Assembly: GCA_964595035.1 (NCBI GenBank)
Contig: CAZQNW010000052.1
Span: 1-6,414, forward strand
Reading direction: 5' to 3'
Origin: JAKASV01 sp964595035
Lineage (GTDB): Bacteria > Babelota > Babeliae > Babelales > Vermiphilaceae
DNA: 6,414 nucleotides
In this document: positions 1 through 5,995 of the stretch, piece after piece
Numbering within the stretch: the first letter of the stretch is position 1
How the letters are laid out: each line of letters opens with the position of its first letter
Position numbers and translations under genes: made by a program
The notes under the pieces: model-generated
The model's database searches: none
Told to the model about the DNA's origin: nothing
Seen by the model: only the letters and a program-made list of their open reading frames with translations

Positions 1-265
1 AGAGCATTAAAAACAGCTTCTTATTTTCCCAATATGTTAAGTAAGAGCCAATTTAGTAGAAGGCTGTTACGCATAGATAAAACTATTTGGCAAACAGTAT
101 GAGAAAAGCTGACATGAGAGGCTTGTGCAAGAAAAGCAGATCCATATGCAGCCTATTCGAAAAAAGAACTCTAAGCGCAAATGGTGTGGCTTATGGGGTA
201 ACCTGGCTATGTTTTTAGGGTCACAACTTAGGGCACGATACCTAAAAATTCTGCAAACTAAATAG
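1..265 (+). pseudogene. Decayed IS transposase, C-terminal remnant in two frames
   Basis: No intact ORF exists here, but two frames give transposase-like peptides. Frame 1 (1-99) ends at TGA 100-102 and reads ...YFPNMLSKSQFSRRLLRI..., followed by IWQTV. Frame 2 (113-262) ends at TAG 263-265 and contains HMQPIRKKNSKRKW. From memory of the family, the motifs 'NMLS.SRFNRRLHRI' and 'RKKNSKR' belong to DDE transposases of an IS982-like type, where they lie roughly 100 or more residues apart. Here they are only about 60 bp apart, so an internal deletion plus frame changes is inferred. The part containing the first two catalytic acidic residues appears to be missing. The 5' end lies outside the window. 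No terminal inverted repeat could be assigned. The transposase origin is fairly likely; the exact IS family is uncertain. Confidence 0.6.
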
Positions 266-295
266 TAATTTCAAATATTAATTTTATATGCTAAA

Positions 296-345
296 ATAAC
301 TTGACATTTAGAAAAAACTCAAATAAACTACATATGTCAAGTTAT
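296..345. repeat. Perfect 12-bp inverted repeat around the helicase promoter
   Basis: The left arm ATAACTTGACAT (296-307) and right arm ATGTCAAGTTAT (334-345) are exact reverse complements separated by 26 bp. The left arm contains the candidate -35 box TTGACA, and the right arm begins about where transcription would start. There is no T-run after it, so it does not look like a terminator. It could be an operator bound by a dimeric regulator at two half-sites, or a stem in a transcript coming from upstream. The symmetry is seen directly; its role is inference. Confidence 0.6.
301..329 (+). promoter_or_regulatory. Candidate sigma-70 promoter for the helicase
   Basis: A perfect -35 TTGACA (301-306) is followed after 17 bp by TAAACT (324-329), which matches 4 of 6 positions of TATAAT. 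Transcription would begin near 336. That gives a leader of about 175 nt if translation starts at 512, or about 14 nt if the TTG at 350 is used. Confidence 0.5.
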
Positions 346-511
346 ATATTTGTTATCAAAATTCCGCTTTGCAGATGCATCCAATTATATTTTTCGCACC
401 CCTGCCGAGCAGGTATTATTGCATAATATTCTTATGCATATGGATGATGTGTTTGAGCTGAGAGTGCGACTTGGCTCCAGATTTTTTAATAATAGCCAAA
501 GGTACTTTCAG
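330..511 (+). other. Leader or N-terminal extension of the helicase, with small hairpins
   Basis: This stretch is open in frame with the helicase from TTG 350, but its 54 codons do not resemble the start of the DEAD-box family. It contains a 5-bp GC-rich stem with a 3-nt loop (CCTGC 401-405, GCAGG 409-413), followed at once by the palindrome TATTAT-TGC-ATAATA (414-428). In-frame ATGs at 434 and 440 lack a Shine-Dalgarno sequence. I read it as a probable structured untranslated leader. A real N-terminal extension cannot be excluded. Confidence 0.4.
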
Positions 512-1879
512 ATGAATAATCAAACTATTCAGGATTTTAATTCTTTTTCATTTCATCCGCTTATTGATAGCGGTATTCAACAGGCTGGATATCAAACACC
601 AACCCCAATACAAGCTCAAGCTATACCTCTTATTTTAGAGGGTCATGATATCATGGGTCTCGCGCAAACCGGCACAGGTAAAACTGCCGCTTTCGTACTA
701 CCTATTTTACAAAAGCTTATGACAAGCAATCGTCGTTCTACACGAGCATTAATACTCGTACCTACGAGGGAACTCGCAGAACAATTATATACTGTTATTA
801 AAAAACTTTCACAAAAAACAAGATTACAATGCATGACCATCTATGGCGGCGTAGCAACACTGCCTCAAATACGTAAACTCAAAAGTGGCGCAGAAATAGT
901 TATCGCATGCCCAGGTCGCTTACTTGATCATATCAACAGAAGAACAATTGATTTGAGAAATCTTGAAGTTTTAGTTCTCGATGAAGCAGATCAGATGTTC
1001 GATATGGGCTTTCTCCCAGACTTAAAAGATATCATAAAAGCACTTCCAGCCAAACGCCAAAATCTTATGTTTTCTGCTACAATGCCGGAAGAGATTCGCG
1101 CACTCGCCAATGAAATATTGCATAATCCTAAAACTATACAGATTGCTAACACACAACCTGCAAGCACCGTATCCCACTCTGTATACTTGACCGACCGTGA
1201 AAATAAAACTGCCTTATTAATGGCACTACTCAAACAAGCAGAAGGCAAACCGGTACTTGTTTTTTCACGCACAAAATATCAGGCAACACGTCTTGCAGAA
1301 CAAATAAGTCGAGAAGGAATACGCGCAACTGCATTACAAGGAAACATGTCTCAAGCAAAACGTCAGCAAGCAATGGAAGGCTTTAGACGTAAATATTTCC
1401 AAGTATTAGTCGCAACAGACATCGCTGCTCGAGGCATCGACGTATCAGATATCGGTTATGTTATAAATTACGATATTCCTGACACTGCCCAAACATATAC
1501 ACATCGTATCGGACGTACAGGACGTGCAGAAAAAACAGGACAAGCTTTTACACTTGTTACTAAATCAGATTTATACCTATTACGCATCATTGAACGTACT
1601 ATCGGCAAAAAAATTGAACAACGCAGTGTAGAAGGTCTTACATTAACTACGTCTATTACTGAAGGTCATAACTTCAAAACTCCGATGAAACATCGTCGCA
1701 ATCGTATAAACTCACGTTTTGAAAAACGTTCGTTTGATAAGCAGTCAAATGATAACAAAGAAAATTCAAGTGGTGTACCTCACGAATATAGGTCAAAAAG
1801 CAACGGCCGCCATAACGGATACTTTCAACATCGCAGACACAGAAATAACAACAACGCAAGCAGACCCGCAGCGCAATAA
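512..1879 (+). CDS. rhlE: DEAD-box ATP-dependent RNA helicase, RhlE-like
   Basis: This is a cytoplasmic ATP-dependent RNA helicase, a family that remodels RNA during ribosome assembly, mRNA decay and cold adaptation. With the start at ATG 512 (455 residues) every family motif is present in order: Q motif with GYQTPTPIQ (27-35), motif I AQTGTGKT (51-58), Ia PTRELAEQ (84-91), Ib CPGR (133-136), II DEAD (157-160), III SAT (188-190), IV around LVFSRTK (249-255), V ATDIAARGID (301-310) and VI HRIGRTGR (331-338). Both RecA-like lobes are therefore intact. The last 70 or so residues form a basic, Arg/Asn/His-rich low-complexity tail typical of RNA-binding extensions. ATG 512 is preferred because AAAGG (498-502) lies 9 nt upstream and the Q-motif region follows directly. 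The longer frame from TTG 350 (509 residues) is the alternative. It is probably transcribed alone, since a strong terminator follows. The choice among RhlE, DeaD and CshA is less certain than the family. Confidence 0.95.
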   Translation: MNNQTIQDFNSFSFHPLIDSGIQQAGYQTPTPIQAQAIPLILEGHDIMGLAQTGTGKTAAFVLPILQKLMTSNRRSTRALILVPTRELAEQLYTVIKKLSQKTRLQCMTIYGGVATLPQIRKLKSGAEIVIACPGRLLDHINRRTIDLRNLEVLVLDEADQMFDMGFLPDLKDIIKALPAKRQNLMFSATMPEEIRALANEILHNPKTIQIANTQPASTVSHSVYLTDRENKTALLMALLKQAEGKPVLVFSRTKYQATRLAEQISREGIRATALQGNMSQAKRQQAMEGFRRKYFQVLVATDIAARGIDVSDIGYVINYDIPDTAQTYTHRIGRTGRAEKTGQAFTLVTKSDLYLLRIIERTIGKKIEQRSVEGLTLTTSITEGHNFKTPMKHRRNRINSRFEKRSFDKQSNDNKENSSGVPHEYRSKSNGRHNGYFQHRRHRNNNNASRPAAQ

Positions 1880-1896
1880 ATCGGTATATTAACCAG

Positions 1897-1935
1897 AAAA
1901 AAGAGGCTCTCGGTATATTCGAAAGCCTCTTTTTT
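1897..1935 (+). terminator. Rho-independent terminator after the helicase
   Basis: AAAAAAGAGGCT (1897-1908) pairs perfectly with AGCCTCTTTTTT (1924-1935) across a 15-nt loop, and the 3' arm ends in a run of six T. It begins 17 bp after the helicase stop. The A-run on the 5' side means it could also act on the opposite strand. The decamer TCGGTATATT occurs just before the stem (1881-1890) and again in the loop (1910-1919). Confidence 0.92.
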
Positions 1936-1998
1936 ATCTATTAAGAGCTGATCATACAAAGACTCTATCCAACCAACTATGTTTTTATAACTTCCGGT

Positions 1999-2031
1999 GC
2001 AGTAGATTTACTGCTTAACATTTATTATGTT
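1999..2031. repeat. Two adjacent palindromes upstream of the ankyrin gene
   Basis: GCAGTA (1999-2004) and TACTGC (2009-2014) form a perfect 6-bp stem with loop GATT. Right beside it, AACAT (2017-2021) and ATGTT (2027-2031) form a second one with loop TTATT. The first abuts the candidate -35 box and the second overlaps it, a position suited to an operator. The symmetry is seen; the regulatory role is inference. The rest of the gap from 1936 to 2093 shows no gene or RNA that I can recognise. Confidence 0.35.
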
Positions 2032-2042
2032 TAATGTAGTAT
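2015..2042 (+). promoter_or_regulatory. Candidate sigma-70 promoter for the ankyrin gene
   Basis: TTAACA (2015-2020; 5 of 6 to TTGACA) and TAGTAT (2037-2042; 4 of 6 to TATAAT) are separated by 16 bp. Transcription would start near 2049, about 60 nt before ATG 2109. In such AT-rich DNA a match of this quality can occur by chance. Confidence 0.35.
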
Positions 2043-2108
2043 AGAAAGGCATACAAAATTAATCCGTGGTATTCTTTTTATATTTTTTCATAAATGAAAG
2101 TTGTTATC

Positions 2109-3614
2109 ATGAAAAAGTTATTAATATGTTGTCTATTACTTACATCCCTCGTTACACACAGTAAGGACATCTTCCAAGCTTGCAAAGAAGGAGATACGAA
2201 AACCGTTAGATCCCATATCCAACACGATGCAACCATTGTTAACTCTACCAAACCAGAAACCGGCGCAACCCCTTTACGCATAGCAGCTCAAAATGGGCAT
2301 ACTGAAACTGTTAAACTCCTTCTACAGTATGGCGCAGATAAAGATGCCACTGAAGTTAATGGGTTGACTCCATTACTTGCTGCTGTTTATAATGGAAAAA
2401 CCGAAGTTGTTCGACTCCTTCTACAATACCACGCAAATCTGGAAGCTACTTTACCTGGTGGATTCACCTCTTTATGGATTGCCACTGAAAAAGGTTATAC
2501 TGAAATTGTACGAACCCTTTTGGAATATGGCGCACATACAGAGGTTACTAACTCTCAAAGGGCTACTATTTTACACATCGCAGCTCAAAACGGTTATACC
2601 GAAATTGTTCAACTCCTTCTAAAGTATGGCGCACATATAGAGGCTGCTTTAATCGATGGCGCTACTCCTTTATTTATTGCTGCTGAAAAAGGCCATGCTA
2701 ACATTGTTCGAATTCTTCTACAACATGGCGCATATAAATACGCTGTTTCAACCAATGGCGCCACTCCTTTATTGATTGCTGCTCAAAATGGGCATACCGA
2801 AGTTGTTCGAATCCTTCTACAACATGACACAAATAAAGATACTACAACCCCTGAAGGCTTTACCCCCTTGTGGGTTGCTGTTCAAAATGGCCATACTGAA
2901 ACCGTTAAACTACTTCTACGATATGGCGCACATATAGAGACTGCTGTAATCAATAGCTACACTCCTTTACACATCGCTGCTCAAAACGGGCATACTAAAA
3001 TTGTACAAGCTCTTTTAGATGCAGGTGCTGTAGTAGATAAACTTACAAACAGTGGGTACACTCCACTTGATGCAGCTATAGGTAACAGTCACGCGAAGAT
3101 AGCTAAAATACTTGCTCTCCAAGATTTCATCCTGAATCATTGTATTCACGTTGATCCAGCCATATTAAGGTATACAACAGATGAAATACGCTCTTACCTC
3201 AATAAATCGAAACTTACACAAACCGTTGACTTATTAACTGCTGCACAAGGAACACAAGATAAAGATGCTATAATTCAAGCGATACAACGAGGAGCAGATG
3301 TAAACGCGGCTACACTCGACGGACGCACACCACTTCATTACGCTATTATTCACAGAAATATTCCTATGGTAGGATACCTTATTCGCCACCATGCAGATAT
3401 TAACGCCCAAGACAGCCAAGGCAATACAGCCCTGCACATGGCAGCATTAATGCACGATGCTCCTTTGATATATATTCTTCTTAGCCATAGAGCTGATACT
3501 ACAATCATGAATCACGATCATGAAACACCTATACATATGGCCAGCAGAATGGGATACGACGGAACCGCTTTATTTACTATGGCTCCACACGAACAGACTG
3601 AGCCTGCTACATAG
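2109..3614 (+). CDS. Exported ankyrin-repeat protein
   Basis: A 501-residue protein built almost wholly of ankyrin repeats, which are protein-binding scaffolds without catalytic activity. The N-terminus MKKLLICCLLLTSLVTHS is a convincing Sec signal peptide, with likely cleavage after Ser18. It has no lipobox, so it is probably not a lipoprotein. About 14 repeats of 33 residues follow: a capping repeat (about 19-51), eight very regular ones (51-314, pattern G-TPL-IAAQNGH-E-V-LLL-YGA), a tenth to about 340, a non-ankyrin linker (341-370), then three more (371-469) and a partial one. ATG 2109 is preferred because GAAAG (2096-2100) lies 8 nt upstream and the signal peptide begins there. ATG 2094 would add five residues (MKVVI) and has no clear Shine-Dalgarno. 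It stands alone between two terminators. In intracellular bacteria such proteins are often host-directed effectors. The export signal is seen here; an effector role is inference and the binding partner is unknown. Confidence 0.93.
   Translation: MKKLLICCLLLTSLVTHSKDIFQACKEGDTKTVRSHIQHDATIVNSTKPETGATPLRIAAQNGHTETVKLLLQYGADKDATEVNGLTPLLAAVYNGKTEVVRLLLQYHANLEATLPGGFTSLWIATEKGYTEIVRTLLEYGAHTEVTNSQRATILHIAAQNGYTEIVQLLLKYGAHIEAALIDGATPLFIAAEKGHANIVRILLQHGAYKYAVSTNGATPLLIAAQNGHTEVVRILLQHDTNKDTTTPEGFTPLWVAVQNGHTETVKLLLRYGAHIETAVINSYTPLHIAAQNGHTKIVQALLDAGAVVDKLTNSGYTPLDAAIGNSHAKIAKILALQDFILNHCIHVDPAILRYTTDEIRSYLNKSKLTQTVDLLTAAQGTQDKDAIIQAIQRGADVNAATLDGRTPLHYAIIHRNIPMVGYLIRHHADINAQDSQGNTALHMAALMHDAPLIYILLSHRADTTIMNHDHETPIHMASRMGYDGTALFTMAPHEQTEPAT
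2259..3050 (+). repeat. Eight tandem 99-bp repeats encoding ankyrin units
   Basis: Units start at 2259, 2358, 2457, 2556, 2655, 2754, 2853 and 2952, each exactly 99 bp with no indel between copies. Similarity persists at nucleotide level, not only in the protein. For example, the 18-mer TATGGCGCACATATAGAG occurs at 2625-2642 and 2922-2939, exactly three units apart. CTTCTACAACATG ends the helical part of both the 2655 and 2754 units. This points to expansion by duplication or exchange between repeats inside this gene. The later ankyrin repeats (from about 3219) are much more diverged and do not share this DNA similarity. Confidence 0.85.
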
Positions 3615-3645
3615 CGAGCACAATGTACATAATTTCTAAAACTTA

Positions 3646-3700
3646 AAAGAATAACACCTACTTTTATAGGAATTCCTGATAAAGGCAAGTGTTATTCTTT
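3646..3700. terminator. Probable bidirectional terminator between convergent genes
   Basis: AAAGAATAACAC (3646-3657) pairs perfectly with GTGTTATTCTTT (3689-3700). The 3' side continues CTTTTAAA on the plus strand, and the 5' side is preceded by TTAA, so both strands carry T-rich tails. The intervening 31 nt contain the palindrome AGGAATTCCT (3668-3677), which can form a secondary stem. It lies 31 bp after the ankyrin stop and 21 bp beyond the stop of the convergent minus-strand gene, fitting termination of both. Confidence 0.8.
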
Positions 3701-3721
3701 CTTTTAAATTGCACCGAGATC

Positions 3722-4228
3722 TTATTGGAACCCTTGCCATGATGTTGGCGTTGAATAGCCACTGGCATCTACAGTATCCCGAAGCCATATAGGTGTAGCA
3801 ACATAAGGGAATGAGCTTGTACCGGATCGCGCGTTATGTGGTCCGGAAGCTGATGGCCATTGGGTACCTCCTTGTTGTGCCGTATAATGCTGGTGCCATA
3901 CAGTATCAGACGGCCGACTCGCAGCTGCTTGTGTTGTAGTACATTGTTGTTTAACTGCTTTCTTGCAAGAATGGCGCTTGCATACCTTCCCTTGCCATAA
4001 GCGTCCTCGTCTCAAATTGAAAGCTCCCCGCTCATACTTGTTATATGACGTTTCAAACATACGCTTACCACCACGATCAAAATAATAACCATGAGCATCG
4101 CAACGGAATTCTTCAAGACCGCCTGAATCGCGCTCATTACATCGCTGCCCAGTAGTATGCATACCAGATAAACATATTGAAAAACAACAGACCATACAAC
4201 ATAGTAAAATAGTAACCCTATTATTCAT
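3722..4228 (-). CDS. Small secreted cysteine-containing protein, unknown function
   Basis: I do not recognise this 168-residue protein. The N-terminus MNNRVTILLCCMVCCFSICL is a signal peptide with a long hydrophobic core carrying five cysteines. Cleavage is likely near LSG-M (after about residue 22), and there is no proper lipobox. The mature part has five cysteines (30, 43, 83, 88, 96). Its first half is aromatic and charged (AHGYYFDRGGKR, then RRGRLW), followed by a strongly basic stretch (KVCKRHSCKKAVKQQC) and a Gln/Ser/Thr/Gly/Pro-rich, probably disordered C-terminal half. The start at 4228 is chosen because AAGGGGGAG (4240-4232) lies directly upstream. A longer frame from 4246 would put the Shine-Dalgarno inside the gene. 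The DNA looks less AT-rich than its surroundings. It is probably transcribed alone, with a hairpin on each side. An exported, possibly disulfide-bonded protein is the limit of what can be said. Confidence 0.75.
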   Translation of the reverse strand: MNNRVTILLCCMVCCFSICLSGMHTTGQRCNERDSGGLEEFRCDAHGYYFDRGGKRMFETSYNKYERGAFNLRRGRLWQGKVCKRHSCKKAVKQQCTTTQAAASRPSDTVWHQHYTAQQGGTQWPSASGPHNARSGTSSFPYVATPIWLRDTVDASGYSTPTSWQGFQ

Positions 4229-4231
4229 ACG

Positions 4232-4240
4232 CTCCCCCTT
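4232..4240 (-). promoter_or_regulatory. Strong Shine-Dalgarno deciding the start of the small secreted protein
   Basis: Read on the minus strand this is AAGGGGGAG, followed by CGT and then ATG (4228-4226). It is the clearest purine-rich ribosome binding site in the window, and it favours the inner ATG over the one at 4246. Confidence 0.75.
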
Positions 4241-4317
4241 TAACATAATTAGCTAGAAGACTCATGCTTATACGTATAGGTCTTATTGCCCTAACTCATT
4301 ATTACGTTTCTATAATA

Positions 4318-4347
4318 AGCTTAGTATTTTTATTTTTAATTTGTCAA
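4318..4347 (-). promoter_or_regulatory. Candidate promoter for the small secreted protein
   Basis: On the minus strand a perfect TTGACA (4347-4342) is followed after 18 bp by TAAGCT (4323-4318), a weak -10. TATTAT (4317-4312) just downstream is a better -10 (5 of 6) but lacks a good -35 at proper spacing. The leader would be roughly 80 nt and holds a 10-bp palindrome TATACGTATA (4269-4278). Confidence 0.35.
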
Positions 4348-4378
4348 TTTAATAAAGTATATTAACTTTTTTTATATA

Positions 4379-4435
4379 CAATAAACATTTATTGCCCATT
4401 GAATACCTAATACTATTGGTATTCAATGGGCAATA
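4379..4435 (-). terminator. 18-bp perfect hairpin after the aminotransferase gene
   Basis: Bases 4390-4407 (TATTGCCCATTGAATACC) and 4418-4435 are perfect reverse complements with a 10-nt loop, giving an unusually long stem. It starts 24 bp past the stop at 4460, a terminator position for the minus-strand gene. However, the tail after the stem reads AATGTTTATTGTATA rather than a clean T-run. A second 7-bp inverted repeat (CAATAAA 4379-4385, TTTATTG 4388-4394) overlaps the foot of the stem, so the two pairings compete. Termination or 3'-end protection is the likely role. Confidence 0.6.
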
Positions 4436-4459
4436 CATTAACTCTTTTTAGTAATTTTT

Positions 4460-5983
4460 TTAGCAAGAAGACCTACAGATGCGTCTTATATTGCAACATG
4501 AACGCATATGTTCATCTAGATGCCGATCGATAAACGTCTTTGCGAATTGCACAAATGTATATACATCAGCGAAATCAGATACTATCCCCAATGAAACACG
4601 TATCGCTCCCATAGTTTTGTCAGGGAAAGCCGCTACATAATCTTCAAAACACATATATGTAGAACAATGAAAGAACTGATATAAATCCTGAACTGATAAA
4701 TTATTGATGGTCTCAACAGAACCTGGATTACAAAAACATCCTGCCCTAATAGAAATGCGCGCCTTTGAAGCTTCAGTTTCAATAATTGTGGGATCAATTA
4801 CTTTGCCGTCCGGATCTTGAAAATTCATAGAAACTATACCACCTCGCATACGCACATTTAATGGACCATATAATCTTAATAATGGAGTCCCATTAGAATG
4901 GCGCAGCTCAGATAGCTGTTTCACAAGCCAATCGGTCAACATAGCAATTCTATCATGAATATTTTTAATTCCGACTGATTTGAGATGTTGTAACCCAATA
5001 GGAATACCCGCAATACCCAGAAAGTTGAGAGTTCCATCTTCAAAAGCCGAGTATCCTTCATGATAATAACACCCATCTCCATTAATTGAGACCGCATCTA
5101 CAGTGCCTCCTGCAAACCACGGACGTTTTAACTTAGCTAATGCACTATGCTTTGCAATCAAACACCCAACACCCGTTGGGTATCCAAACATCTTATAAAA
5201 AGATATTGAAACAAAATCCGGGTGCCATTTTGATAAATCAAGATCATTCGTTGGGACAAAAGCCGCTGCATCTAAAAGTACATCCCATCCCTGTTCTTGC
5301 GCTTTTGCTATAAAATCCAATGGATGCTGCACACCGGAAAAATTAGACTCTGCCGGATAAGCAAACAAGTTCGGAACACCTTTACGCACCTGGGCCAAAT
5401 GCCCCGCTACGACCATATCATTAAGTCTTAAATTTGATTTTTTTATAGGGATATAACGTATACCAGCACCCTTCGCTCGAGCAAATTCTCTGATACCATT
5501 TACAGAATTATGACAGTCAAAGGTAAGTAAAAACGTACTTTCTCGAGTAAAAGGATACGATTCTCCTACTAATTTCAATGCTCCGGTGGCATTTTGAGTA
5601 AAAATAACCGCATACTCATCAGGATCCGCGTTAAAATATTCAAGCACCTTCTTACGCGCCTCTTCTACCAAACTTGAAGATAACGCCGAAGCAGGATTAT
5701 CTGAATGAGGATTCCCATACACACCCTTCAGTAACAATGTTGTGTACTTATTAATCTGACTTGCTCCATACAAGCCACTGCCTGTATAGTCAAGATATAT
5801 ATGATTTAATTTATCAAGCCGCTGATAGTCCTTTTGGCGCAAATCATCAATTATAGACAGTGCGTTAAATGCAGGATATTGTACGGAAAATTCATGAAAT
5901 GCTTTTTTAATATCGTTTAACTTAAGGTCTTCGTTTTTTGCTTCATAATGTAAAGCTGGTGGTTCAATAGCAGTTGCAATCAT
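4460..5983 (-). CDS. PLP-dependent class V aminotransferase, MoCo-sulfurase-like
   Basis: This fold-type I PLP enzyme resembles the N-terminal cysteine desulfurase domain of eukaryotic molybdenum-cofactor sulfurase (MOCOS/ABA3), which takes sulfur from cysteine onto an active-site cysteine. With the start at 5983 it has 507 residues. Family hallmarks in order: YLDYTGSGLYGASQI (63-77), GNPHSDNPAS (90-99), IFTQNATGALKLVGE (127-141) binding PLP phosphate, DCHNSV (156-161), LLDAAA (236-241) with the PLP-ring aspartate, SFYKMFGYPTGVG (261-273) with the Schiff-base Lys264, and RAGCFCNPG (413-421) with the expected catalytic cysteines 416/418. The MOSC domain of the eukaryotic protein is absent. The C-terminus RSCCNIRRICRSSC adds four unusual cysteines. 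ATG 5983 is preferred over 6055 because GGGGA (5995-5991) lies 7 nt upstream. It follows a PHP-phosphatase gene by 124 bp. The fold and chemistry class are secure. The acceptor of the sulfur, or whether it is a desulfurase at all, is not. Confidence 0.9.
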   Translation of the reverse strand: MIATAIEPPALHYEAKNEDLKLNDIKKAFHEFSVQYPAFNALSIIDDLRQKDYQRLDKLNHIYLDYTGSGLYGASQINKYTTLLLKGVYGNPHSDNPASALSSSLVEEARKKVLEYFNADPDEYAVIFTQNATGALKLVGESYPFTRESTFLLTFDCHNSVNGIREFARAKGAGIRYIPIKKSNLRLNDMVVAGHLAQVRKGVPNLFAYPAESNFSGVQHPLDFIAKAQEQGWDVLLDAAAFVPTNDLDLSKWHPDFVSISFYKMFGYPTGVGCLIAKHSALAKLKRPWFAGGTVDAVSINGDGCYYHEGYSAFEDGTLNFLGIAGIPIGLQHLKSVGIKNIHDRIAMLTDWLVKQLSELRHSNGTPLLRLYGPLNVRMRGGIVSMNFQDPDGKVIDPTIIETEASKARISIRAGCFCNPGSVETINNLSVQDLYQFFHCSTYMCFEDYVAAFPDKTMGAIRVSLGIVSDFADVYTFVQFAKTFIDRHLDEHMRSCCNIRRICRSSC

Positions 5984-5990
5984 AAGATAT

Positions 5991-5995
5991 TCCCC
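5991..5995 (-). promoter_or_regulatory. Shine-Dalgarno deciding the aminotransferase start
   Basis: Read on the minus strand, GGGGA lies 7 nt before ATG 5983. It falls inside the longer frame from 6055, whose first 24 residues have no family resemblance, so the inner start is preferred. Confidence 0.6.

Noticed and set aside
1..300. Possible structured RNA gene (tmRNA, RNase P RNA or SRP RNA)
   Set aside because: None of the conserved cores of these RNAs is seen on either strand, and the peptide match to transposase explains the region better.
401..428. GC stem followed by TATTATT as a terminator before the helicase
   Set aside because: The stem has only 5 bp and the tail is not a T-run, so termination is unlikely; it is kept only as a leader hairpin.
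991..1272. Minus-strand open frame of 93 codons opposite the helicase
   Set aside because: It lies wholly antisense to conserved helicase motifs and shows no recognisable domain or start signal.
2109..2165. Lipoprotein signal in the ankyrin protein (LLICC)
   Set aside because: The cysteines lie inside the hydrophobic core and are not preceded by Gly, Ala or Ser; an ordinary signal peptidase I site after THS fits better.
2377..2622. Plus-strand open frame of 81 codons inside the ankyrin gene
   Set aside because: It is a shadow of the 99-bp tandem repeat in another frame: its peptide repeats with the same period, and it has no ribosome binding site.
2259..3050. Regular repeats considered as a CRISPR array
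   Set aside because: The 99-bp units are contiguous, diverged and coding for ankyrin repeats; there are no short identical repeats with unique spacers.
4150..4228. Lipoprotein signal in the small secreted protein (cysteines in the signal region)
   Set aside because: The residues before each cysteine (for example FSI-C) do not fit the lipobox, which needs Gly, Ala or Ser just before it.
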